This document shows, one piece after another, positions 1 through 6,467 of a DNA stretch of 12,632 nt. Numbering within the stretch: the stretch's first letter is position 1; each line of letters begins with the position of its first letter. The stretch comes from JBFMDH01 sp044868105 (GTDB lineage Bacteria > Acidobacteriota > Blastocatellia > UBA7656): contig JBIOWC010000429.1 in assembly GCA_044868105.1 (NCBI GenBank), positions 1 to 12,632 of the forward strand. Direction: 5' to 3'. A model generated the notes under the pieces. The model saw only the letters and a list, made by a program, of their open reading frames with translations. It was not told the DNA's origin and searched no databases. Both the position numbers and the translations under genes were made by a program.

Positions 1-10
1 CCACCGATAG

Positions 11-970
11 ATGGCATTTAACCGAAAAGATTTATTAGGTATCAGAGAGCTTTCCGTCGAGGAGATCAAAACCATCCTCGACACAACCGATTCTTTCAAA
101 GAAGTCTCCGCCCGTTCAATTAAAAAAGTTCCCACGCTGCGCGGCAAAACCGTTATCAATCTCTTTTTTGAATCTTCGACCCGCACCCGCACCTCGTTTG
201 AACTCGCGGCCAAAAGATTATCAGCCGACGCCATCAATATCTCGGTTTCGACTTCTTCCGTGACTAAGGGCGAGACCTTAATTGATACCGCAAGAAATAT
301 TCAGGCGATGAACCCGGATGTGATTGTTATACGCCATTCGTCGTCGGGAGCGCCGCATCAACTGTCGCGTTTAGTAGACGCTTCAATTGTCAACGCCGGC
401 GATGGCGCGCACGAACATCCTTCACAGGCTTTGCTCGATGCCTATACGATTCGCGAAAAGCGCGGGCACATCGAAGGGTTGCAAATTGCTATCATCGGCG
501 ACATCACACATAGCCGCGTGGCGCGTTCAAACGCGCATCTGCTGACCAAGCTTGGCGGGCACGTTCGCATCGCCGGACCGCGCACCTTAATTCCGCCGCG
601 ATTTGCAGAGATTATCCAGCCTTCGGAAGGCTCGCTTAGAGTTTGTCATAATGTTGAAGAAGCAATTACCGATGCCGATGTGGTGATGATGTTACGCATT
701 CAACGCGAGCGCATGACGGATGCCTATTTTCCGTCGCTCAAGGAATACTCGATCCGTTATGGCTTGACCATGGATAGACTCAGCCTTGCCGCAAAAGAGG
801 CCATCATCATGCATCCGGGTCCTATCAATCGCGGCATAGAGATTAGTTCGGAAGTTGCGGACAATGCCAATTCCCTGATTCTTGAACAGGTCACCAATGG
901 GGTTGCCGTGCGGATGGCGATTCTCTATCTATTGATGCAAAGCAGCGGGGTCGGAGAAATTTTACCTTAG
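11..970 (+). CDS. pyrB: Aspartate carbamoyltransferase, catalytic subunit
   Basis: Cytoplasmic enzyme that condenses carbamoyl phosphate with L-aspartate to give N-carbamoyl-L-aspartate, the committed step of de novo pyrimidine synthesis. At 319 aa it has the usual catalytic-subunit length. The carbamoyl-phosphate loop ESSTRTRTSFE lies at residues 54-64. S83 and K86 (SSVTKGE) match the mobile 80s-loop Ser/Lys known in E. coli. HPSQALLD (136-143) and LRIQRER (228-234) are the other substrate-binding signatures, and HPGPINRG (268-275) closes the active site. All look intact. No regulatory subunit gene (pyrI) follows. Dihydroorotase lies 61 bases downstream, so this is probably a pyr operon, and the gene before it (outside the window) may be pyrR. 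Only ten bases precede the ATG and no ribosome-binding site is seen in them; a TAG directly abuts the ATG and could end the preceding gene. Identity is secure. Confidence 0.97.
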   Translation: MAFNRKDLLGIRELSVEEIKTILDTTDSFKEVSARSIKKVPTLRGKTVINLFFESSTRTRTSFELAAKRLSADAINISVSTSSVTKGETLIDTARNIQAMNPDVIVIRHSSSGAPHQLSRLVDASIVNAGDGAHEHPSQALLDAYTIREKRGHIEGLQIAIIGDITHSRVARSNAHLLTKLGGHVRIAGPRTLIPPRFAEIIQPSEGSLRVCHNVEEAITDADVVMMLRIQRERMTDAYFPSLKEYSIRYGLTMDRLSLAAKEAIIMHPGPINRGIEISSEVADNANSLILEQVTNGVAVRMAILYLLMQSSGVGEILP

Positions 971-1031
971 TTTATGGCGGCTATTTCTCTATTAAAGAAG
1001 CCCTGAGCCAATATCCCTTAACTAACGACCA

Positions 1032-2318
1032 ATGACCAATATGAAATTGTTAATTAAAGGCGGAACCATCATTGACCCTTCGCAAGGAGGGGAGCAGTTT
1101 GGCGATTTGTTGATTGAAAACGGCGTGGTCGTTGAAATTGGCACCGCCATCACCAGCGATGACGCGAAAATATTCGATGCCAGCGGGTTAATTGTAACGC
1201 CCGGATTTATTGACCTTCACGTTCATCTGCGCGAACCGGGCGAAGAGTATAAAGAGACGATCGCCAGCGGGTGCGCTGCAGCAGTTGCGGGTGGGTTTAC
1301 TTCAATCTGCGCGATGCCCAATACCAAACCGGTAAATGATAATGCTTCGATTACGCGTTACATCGTTGATAAAGCTCGTGAAGCAAACCTTGCGAAGGTC
1401 TTTCCGGTTGGCGCCATCACCCGCGGCTCAAAGGGCGAAGAGCTTGCCGAGATGGCGGAGATGAAAGACGCCGGTGCAGTTGCCGTGACAGATGATGGTA
1501 AACCGGTGATGGATTCGCAGGTGATGCGTCATGCAATGGAATATGCGCGTGACCACAACCTGGTTGTCGCTGACCATTGTCAAGACACCTGTCTTTCGGC
1601 TTGCGGAGTGATGCACGAAGGGAAGTATTCGACCTTGCTTGGTCTCAAGGGCATGAGCGGCGCAGCCGAAGACAGTCAGGTTGCCCGCGACATCATGCTT
1701 TCGGAAATCACCGGAGCGCGGGTGCATATCATGCACATTTCAACTGCAAAAGCCGCGCACATGGTGCGTGAAGCAAAGCGCAACGGCTTGCCGGTAACTT
1801 GCGAGGTCACGCCGCATCATCTCTCTTTGACCGATGAAGCGGTAGTTGGATTTGAGACGAATACCAAGATGAACCCGCCGCTGCGTACAGCAGAAGACCG
1901 CGAAGCTTTAATTGAAGCGGTGATTGACGGAACCATTGATGCCATTGCCACAGACCATGCGCCGCATCACAGAGACGAAAAGATGCTCGAATATGATCAG
2001 GCGCCTTTTGGGGTGATTGGCTTGGAAACGGCTCTGGGAGTGGTATTGAAGGTTCTCTATCATTCAGGAAAAGTATCGCTGCCGCGCATCATTGAGATGT
2101 TGACGGTTGGTGCGGCGCGGGTCTTTTCATTGCCACGCGGCACGCTACAAAAAGGCGCAATCGCAGATGTGGCGATATTCGCCCCTGACCGTGAATGGAC
2201 AGTTGACCCGGCAAAATTCAAATCAAAAAGTCGAAACACACCTTTTGCAAATTGGCAAATGCGTGGCAAAATCCTGGCTACGTTTGTTGCGGGAAGAGAA
2301 GTTTTTCGCGCTGACTGA
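1032..2318 (+). CDS. pyrC: Dihydroorotase (class I, zinc-dependent)
   Basis: Amidohydrolase-fold enzyme that reversibly cyclises N-carbamoyl-aspartate to dihydroorotate, the next step after pyrB. At 428 aa it has the normal bacterial class I length. Metal and catalytic residues are visible: DLHVHLREPG (61-70, ligands H63 and H65), TDDG (153-156, bridging Asp), H182, HIMHIST (H235), and TDHAPH (308-313, catalytic Asp). The NTKMNPPLR segment (277-285) is also typical. One small oddity is HCQD at 182-185, where I remember most class I enzymes having HCED; the Glu is not a known metal ligand, so activity is expected. Start choice is uncertain: ATG codons at 1032 and 1041 are both possible, neither has a clear Shine-Dalgarno, and a tandem GACCAAT repeat spans them. 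It lies 61 bases after pyrB on the same strand, so co-transcription is likely. Confidence 0.96.
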   Translation: MTNMKLLIKGGTIIDPSQGGEQFGDLLIENGVVVEIGTAITSDDAKIFDASGLIVTPGFIDLHVHLREPGEEYKETIASGCAAAVAGGFTSICAMPNTKPVNDNASITRYIVDKAREANLAKVFPVGAITRGSKGEELAEMAEMKDAGAVAVTDDGKPVMDSQVMRHAMEYARDHNLVVADHCQDTCLSACGVMHEGKYSTLLGLKGMSGAAEDSQVARDIMLSEITGARVHIMHISTAKAAHMVREAKRNGLPVTCEVTPHHLSLTDEAVVGFETNTKMNPPLRTAEDREALIEAVIDGTIDAIATDHAPHHRDEKMLEYDQAPFGVIGLETALGVVLKVLYHSGKVSLPRIIEMLTVGAARVFSLPRGTLQKGAIADVAIFAPDREWTVDPAKFKSKSRNTPFANWQMRGKILATFVAGREVFRAD

Positions 2319-2368
2319 CCTCAGTGGTAATTAATCATAACCTCAGAGCCTGTTAATTTGGGTGATCT

Positions 2369-3619
2369 ATGGCAACTCCAACTGCGCATCTTGGACTTGG
2401 CGAAGTGATTAAATTACAACCTGTGCGGCGACTCTGGCTGGCGCAGGTGGTAAGCGTTTTCGGCGATTTTCTCGCAATTTTTGCGGTCATCAGTGTGGTC
2501 ACTTATCAATTGCACGGTACCGCGGCTCAGGTGACGCTGATTAGCATTGCCTTTATGCTGCCGTTCGCTTTGATTAGCCCGATTGCCGGTGTGTTTGTCG
2601 ATCGCTGGAATGTGAAACGAACCATGATTGCCAGCGATTTGATTCGCGCCGTTCTCGCCGCCTTTCTGGTTTTTGCCACGAACCTGAATCAGATTTATGC
2701 CATATTGTTTGTTCTGAGCGCAGTTTCAACCTTCTTCGTCCCGGCCCAATCCGTAACTTTGCGAACCGTGGTTCCCAAAGAAGGACTGATGGCCGCAAAC
2801 GCCCTGATTCAACAAGCCTTTCAAGTGATGCGGATCATCAGTCCGGCGCTGGCCGGCGCCATGGTCGCCTGGTTTGGCGCCAATTCCTGTTATTACGTCG
2901 ATAGCCTGAGCTATGTTTTTTCCGCAAGTATGATTGCGATGATACTGATTCCGCGTCTCGGCTCTACGCCGTCCGCCCAAACTGAAACGGAAGGGAGCAA
3001 ACTTCGCTCGGTCATAAAGGATATGACCTCCGGCGCGAAATTTATCTTTACCCATGCGACAATGGCTTTCGTGATGCTATCGATGGCCGCCGGGATGTTT
3101 GCCATCAGTTGTTTTGGCCCGTTGATTGCCGTTTATGTTCGCGATGAACTCAATGCCGGTTCGGTGGCCTTTGGCATAATCAACTCGATGATTGGCGTCG
3201 GTATGATTTTGGGCTCGCTGGTTTTGAATCGCTTCGCGAAGCATTCATCGAAGAGTCATCTGGTCATCTGGGGTCTGCTGGTCATTGCCGGTTTCGTGGT
3301 GCTGATGGCCGCCTTCAAGAATTCTGTGATGGCTGGACTCGGAACCTTCGGCATTGGGGTCGGTGTTATCTTCATCATTGTAGCGGCGCAAACCTTGATG
3401 CAGCAGAGAACTCCGATTGAGATGGTCGGTCGAGTAAGCAGCAGCTTCATGTCCGTTCTTTCAATCGCTCAATTATTCGGGCTGGTCTTTTCGGGTTCGC
3501 TGGCGCAATATCTGGGCACCAGAAATCTATTTTATGCGAGCGCCGCATTGCTTCTTTTAATTGCCGGTTTCGGATATTTCCGCTTGCCGCAACCGACTCT
3601 TGAAAAGGTCAGCAATTGA
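2369..3619 (+). CDS. MFS transporter, probable drug/siderophore-type exporter
   Basis: A 416-aa integral membrane protein with alternating hydrophobic segments through its whole length, fitting the 12-helix major facilitator fold. The MFS motif A (GVFVDRWNVKR, residues 74-84) lies in the expected loop between helices 2 and 3. Helix 1 (WLAQVVSVFGDFLAIFAVIS, about 23-42) resembles the QxxSxxGD opening common in the EntS/MFS_3 exporter group (known for enterobactin and macrolide efflux). Substrate cannot be read from sequence; no biosynthetic gene sits nearby. It starts 50 bases after pyrC on the same strand with only a weak GGGTGA upstream, so it may be read through from the pyr genes, but a functional link to pyrimidines is not implied. 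It ends convergent with the TPR regulator gene. Confidence 0.88.
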   Translation: MATPTAHLGLGEVIKLQPVRRLWLAQVVSVFGDFLAIFAVISVVTYQLHGTAAQVTLISIAFMLPFALISPIAGVFVDRWNVKRTMIASDLIRAVLAAFLVFATNLNQIYAILFVLSAVSTFFVPAQSVTLRTVVPKEGLMAANALIQQAFQVMRIISPALAGAMVAWFGANSCYYVDSLSYVFSASMIAMILIPRLGSTPSAQTETEGSKLRSVIKDMTSGAKFIFTHATMAFVMLSMAAGMFAISCFGPLIAVYVRDELNAGSVAFGIINSMIGVGMILGSLVLNRFAKHSSKSHLVIWGLLVIAGFVVLMAAFKNSVMAGLGTFGIGVGVIFIIVAAQTLMQQRTPIEMVGRVSSSFMSVLSIAQLFGLVFSGSLAQYLGTRNLFYASAALLLLIAGFGYFRLPQPTLEKVSN

Positions 3620-3880
3620 TTGCGGATTACTCATTGCTGCCCATGCTTAGAGCGGTTTACTAAAAAATCTTGAAGCCCGATGGTAGGAAACCTTTACAGT
3701 CTTAGCGAGGCTTGGCGAGCCCCTGACTAGCGGTTGAAGTCTATTGGGAGAAAAGATTGTTTCTCGCAAAGACGCCAGGCTCTTGCCAAGACCCCAAAGA
3801 CCAGGGCTCGCTATCCGATAGTGCCCATACAGGCAATTGAAATCGGCTCTAAATTCCATTCAACAAAATCGTGCCTCTGA
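3620..3880. other. Gene-free convergent intergenic region
   Basis: This 261-base stretch separates the convergent ends of the MFS gene and the TPR regulator gene. The only reading frame of note (3647-3859, minus, 70 codons) lacks a ribosome-binding site and protein-like composition, so I do not call a gene. The stretch contains an imperfect inverted repeat (listed separately) and a segment around 3760-3777 (ttctcgcaaagacgcc) that resembles the dispersed cgcaaagacgc-type intergenic repeats seen in some environmental bacteria. I see no classic hairpin followed by a T-run for either gene. Confidence 0.6.
3715..3811. repeat. Imperfect inverted repeat (GCGAGCCCCTG ... CAGGGCTCGC)
   Basis: The arm GCGAGCCCCTG at 3715-3725 is matched by CAGGGCTCGC at 3802-3811, which pairs with it apart from one bulged C. 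The arms are separated by 76 bases. Inside, the minus strand of 3773-3790 reads cttggcaagagcctggcg, which partly echoes the left arm cttggcgagcccctg, suggesting a folded or decayed repeat element. It could form a long hairpin acting as a two-way transcription end for the convergent genes, or be the remnant of a dispersed intergenic repeat. There is no T-run, so a standard intrinsic terminator is not supported. Confidence 0.35.
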
Positions 3881-6037
3881 CTAATTCAATGCGAGACGGC
3901 GCAATAGGTCTTTAAATTTTGGGTCGTCTTGAAGTCTTGAAAACAAAGGTTCAACTTTGAGGGTAATCATTGCCGGCGACCTTTCCTGGTAAGCCTTTTC
4001 AAGCCAGACTATGGCCTTTTCTTTATCACCCAGGCTGCTGTATATGAGCGCGAAACAAAACGGCGACACGTACTTTCCTTTGGATATTTTTTCCGGCTCG
4101 TAATAGGTGTCATTGGCTTTTGAAGTTTTTTCCAGTTCATCAAGCATATCCAAGGCTTTTAACTTATCACCCTTGAGCGCATACACACAGGCGAGCTGGG
4201 CGATAATTAAAGGGGTATCTTTCGAGAGCTTTTTGGCAATCGACAACGCCTCGATAGCTTTGCCGTATTGTTTCTTTTGAGCGTAAGCAAGGCCGATGAG
4301 CGAATGCGCAGTACAGAAATTCTCATCCAGGTCTATGGCATCGCTGTAATGGCCAATCGCCGTGTCATAATCCTTCTGAAAATAATAGGCCCAGCCTAAA
4401 GCACATTTAATTGGCACTGAGGTCGGGGCAATCTTTTCAGCTTTTTCCAATTGTAGCAATCCTTCATCAAATCTACCTTGCAGGATGAGCAGATTGCCAA
4501 ATCGGTGTCTTGCGGTAACGATATAGTCGTTATCCTGATGGAGGATACTTTCCCAAATTGAATATTTGAAATTTTTACTGGCTTGATTCCAATCCCAATG
4601 ATGAAAAAGTTCCAATAACCCCTCAGCCGCATCTGCCTGATAAAATTTTCGGTTCTTATCAGCTATTTTAACCCCATAAATTTCGCGCGCCTTGGTTATA
4701 GATGCCTGCGCCTTTTTTCGAGCTTCATCAGGCGATATTGCCAGATAACAGGGACTGACCAGCAAGGTATAAGAATCCGCCAATCCAACGTAAGCAAAAT
4801 AAGAATCGGGATTGATGACAATCTCTTTTTGAAAATTGTCAATCGATTTATATAACTCTTGAGGCGTTCGTTTGCTGGCATAGTGCGTGCCCTTCTGATG
4901 TTGGGCATACTCATCACTGTTTTTAGCTTCCGGTTGTTGAATCGCCTTTTTATCGTCTTTTGCGAATTCCGAAACCAACTCTTCCGAAGCCTGTTGTGAG
5001 ATGGATTCTTTTATTCGCTTTTTGTCGGATTCCTGGGTTTCCACAGAGATGGTTTTGACTGTCTCTCTATTTTTGGTCTTTACCAGCTGGAGCGTGTAGT
5101 GGGTTTTAGAGCCCGATTTTTTGCGTGTTGGAAACACCACCATTTCAGCGTTAAGAGCACGCGCCGCGTCCATTGGATCGTTATTGATTTGAAGTTGTTT
5201 TTGAAATTCGCTTGCCGGAATGACCTCAATCTTTCTATCGTGAACCATCTCTTCTTTATTGAGATAGTCGGCAATAAAATCACTGTCTTCAAGGTCAATG
5301 CTGAGCGGCGTGCCATCAGAGTTGAGAACCTGAGTTGGCGCAAACGCGATTATCCTTGTGAGTTCAGGGTCGATTTTACCAAGTGGTTTAATGGCAAAAA
5401 ACAGCGTTGCAAAAATGGCGGTGCAGATAACCCCTAAAACTGCAATGAGAACGGTAAGCCTACGCGTTTGTCTGGCGTTTTGGGGCAAAGCGTTTTGCAG
5501 CGGCAAAGGATTATCAATGCGTTTACTCCAGCTGGAGTCGAGTAAAAGGTTTACCCGCGATGGGAGTTCGCTATGACTTACCGGAGCGTCATATTGCTGT
5601 GGCTGATTCGGAGCGTCTGACTCGGCGGTTCCTTCCGAAATAATTGAACCTTGGACGGATTCTTCAAGCGTTTTCGCAGGTTTTTTTATGCGTTGCTCGA
5701 ACTCTGTGCTGTCAATCGGCTCAAGCTCGGCATTGAACTGATACCCTCGTCCGCGGAAATTTATAAGATAGCGATCATTCTCTCGATCATCCGTAAGGGC
5801 TACCCGTATATTTCCGGCGCATTGAGAGATGACGGAAGTGTCTGAATACCTGAGCTTCCAGACCTCCTGCAAGATAAACTCATGGGGAAGCACGCGGTTA
5901 GGATGTTTGAGAAACAAAAAGAGCAAATCATGACACTTGCTCCGTAATTTCAGAGCTTCCTGGTCTCGGTAAATTTCCTTCAAGAAAAAATCTATGGTGA
6001 AGTTGTCAAATTTACAGTATCGGCTGTCGCTGTCCAT
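3881..6037 (-). CDS. Membrane-anchored CadC-like winged-helix regulator with TPR repeats
   Basis: 718 aa from the preferred start. Residues 6-104 form an OmpR/PhoB-type winged helix (Trans_reg_C): the LRSKCHDLLFLFLKHPNRVL helix, the EVW motif, and the closing YLINFRGRGYQF wing. A low-complexity linker follows, then one TM helix at about 194-214 (LTVLIAVLGVICTAIFATLFF). Residues about 228-365 are a divergent form of the TolB-N/FlgO-like alpha/beta domain usual in such proteins. From about 390 to 710 lie TPR-like helical repeats, for example LGWAYYFQKDYDTAIGHYSD, ending in DDPKFKDLLRRL. By analogy with CadC/ToxR, the DNA-binding part is cytoplasmic and the TPR part senses outside the membrane; the ligand is unknown. 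The start at 6037 is chosen over an ATG at 6067 because GGAGGT precedes it by 4 bases. The gene is divergent from the tubulin-like/SEDS-PBP operon, whose shared upstream region carries 11-bp-phased repeats suited to this domain type. Confidence 0.9.
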   Translation of the reverse strand: MDSDSRYCKFDNFTIDFFLKEIYRDQEALKLRSKCHDLLFLFLKHPNRVLPHEFILQEVWKLRYSDTSVISQCAGNIRVALTDDRENDRYLINFRGRGYQFNAELEPIDSTEFEQRIKKPAKTLEESVQGSIISEGTAESDAPNQPQQYDAPVSHSELPSRVNLLLDSSWSKRIDNPLPLQNALPQNARQTRRLTVLIAVLGVICTAIFATLFFAIKPLGKIDPELTRIIAFAPTQVLNSDGTPLSIDLEDSDFIADYLNKEEMVHDRKIEVIPASEFQKQLQINNDPMDAARALNAEMVVFPTRKKSGSKTHYTLQLVKTKNRETVKTISVETQESDKKRIKESISQQASEELVSEFAKDDKKAIQQPEAKNSDEYAQHQKGTHYASKRTPQELYKSIDNFQKEIVINPDSYFAYVGLADSYTLLVSPCYLAISPDEARKKAQASITKAREIYGVKIADKNRKFYQADAAEGLLELFHHWDWNQASKNFKYSIWESILHQDNDYIVTARHRFGNLLILQGRFDEGLLQLEKAEKIAPTSVPIKCALGWAYYFQKDYDTAIGHYSDAIDLDENFCTAHSLIGLAYAQKKQYGKAIEALSIAKKLSKDTPLIIAQLACVYALKGDKLKALDMLDELEKTSKANDTYYEPEKISKGKYVSPFCFALIYSSLGDKEKAIVWLEKAYQERSPAMITLKVEPLFSRLQDDPKFKDLLRRLALN

Positions 6038-6041
6038 TGTT

Positions 6042-6047
6042 ACCTCC
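6042..6047 (-). promoter_or_regulatory. Ribosome-binding site deciding the start of the TPR regulator
   Basis: On the minus strand GGAGGT is followed by AACA and the ATG at 6037. This strong Shine-Dalgarno favours the 718-aa product over the in-frame ATG codons at 6049 and 6067, which have no comparable site. The ATG at 6049 is only 2 bases upstream of the site. Confidence 0.75.
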
Positions 6048-6137
6048 ATCCCGATAGGGGCAAACATTAACTAAATAGGGACCTTCTCCAACGCTGCCTA
6101 CTATCTATTTATTTATGTGGTTACTTATTTTAGTGCC

Positions 6138-6185
6138 TTCAACGAAATTTCAATCAGATTTCAACGTTTATCAATTCAATATTGA
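6138..6185. promoter_or_regulatory. Phased TTCAA direct repeats, cluster 1 (candidate operator)
   Basis: TTCAA occurs at 6138, 6149 and 6160, exactly 11 bp apart, followed by ATCAA at 6170 and TTCAA at 6175, which ends in the palindrome TCAATATTGA (6176-6185). Two of the copies extend to TTCAACG. PhoB/OmpR-type winged helices bind head-to-tail sites with 11-bp spacing, and the adjacent divergent gene encodes such a domain, so this is a plausible autoregulatory or shared operator. An AT-rich background makes chance matches more likely, but the exact phasing of three in a row is striking. Confidence 0.5.
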
Positions 6186-6239
6186 TTAGTTTTCAATTTC
6201 ACCTTTTTAAAACTTATCGATTTTCAAAATATATTAAAT

Positions 6240-6272
6240 TTCAAAATCACTTCAACGTGTTGTCAAACATTA
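6240..6272. promoter_or_regulatory. Phased TTCAA direct repeats, cluster 2 (candidate operator)
   Basis: TTCAA at 6240 and 6251 and GTCAA at 6262 are again spaced exactly 11 bp apart, in the same orientation as cluster 1. The second copy is also TTCAACG. A possible -35 box (TTGTCA, 6260-6265) overlaps the third copy, an arrangement typical of activator sites of the PhoB type. Binding by the divergently encoded winged-helix protein is inferred, not shown. Confidence 0.45.
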
Positions 6273-6456
6273 ATAAACGTTTTTATTTACACTCGGATTG
6301 TTTGGGGATGGAGGATTGAGCGGTGAGAGATGTCCTCATTACCGATTATACGAAGTCGAACTTTGGGGATGCAATAACAAAGTTTGAATAGTTGTGTAGA
6401 CCATCGGTTCCGAAAAACTATTCGGGTCTATCACAAGATACGCTCAACAGTTTTGA

Positions 6457-6462
6457 AAGGAG
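6457..6462 (+). promoter_or_regulatory. Ribosome-binding site deciding the start of the vWA gene
   Basis: AAGGAG lies 5 bases before the ATG at 6468. The open frame extends upstream to a TTG at 6384, but that start has no ribosome-binding site and would put 28 charged residues in front of a clear signal peptide, so 6468 is preferred. Confidence 0.85.
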
Positions 6463-6467
6463 AAGAT

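Larger units (their letters stand above)
6038..6467. other. Divergent intergenic region, AT-rich, likely bidirectional promoter
   Basis: About 430 bases lie between the start codons of two divergent genes. The section 6100-6290 is clearly more AT-rich than the flanking genes and contains two clusters of phased TTCAA-like repeats (listed separately) and a perfect 10-base palindrome TCAATATTGA (6176-6185). A weak sigma-70-like candidate for the plus strand is TTGTCA at 6260-6265 with TATTTA at 6284-6289; if real, the second repeat cluster overlaps its -35 box. The long 5' leader of the operon (6290-6460) carries a 10-base direct repeat TTTGGGGATG at 6301 and 6362. I see no open frame with a ribosome-binding site here. 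Confidence 0.6.

Noticed and set aside
3647..3859. 70-codon minus-strand open frame between the convergent genes
   Set aside because: No ribosome-binding site (the bases before the ATG read gattttgttga), no recognisable domain, and it overlaps the inverted repeat.
5099..5437. 112-codon plus-strand frame inside the TPR regulator gene
   Set aside because: It is antisense to a well-supported protein, has no ribosome-binding site and a shadow-type composition rich in Arg, Phe and Lys.
6038..6067. Longer start for the TPR regulator at 6067
   Set aside because: GGAGGT sits just before the ATG at 6037, and the winged helix begins only after that Met; the extra ten residues add nothing recognisable.
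6301..6371. Direct repeat TTTGGGGATG at 6301 and 6362 in the operon leader
   Set aside because: Ten matching bases 61 apart with no further symmetry or known motif; could be chance, so it is only noted in the intergenic entry.
6384..6467. Upstream extension of the vWA frame to a TTG start
   Set aside because: The ATG at 6468 has AAGGAG at good spacing and opens directly into a signal peptide; the extension would bury it.
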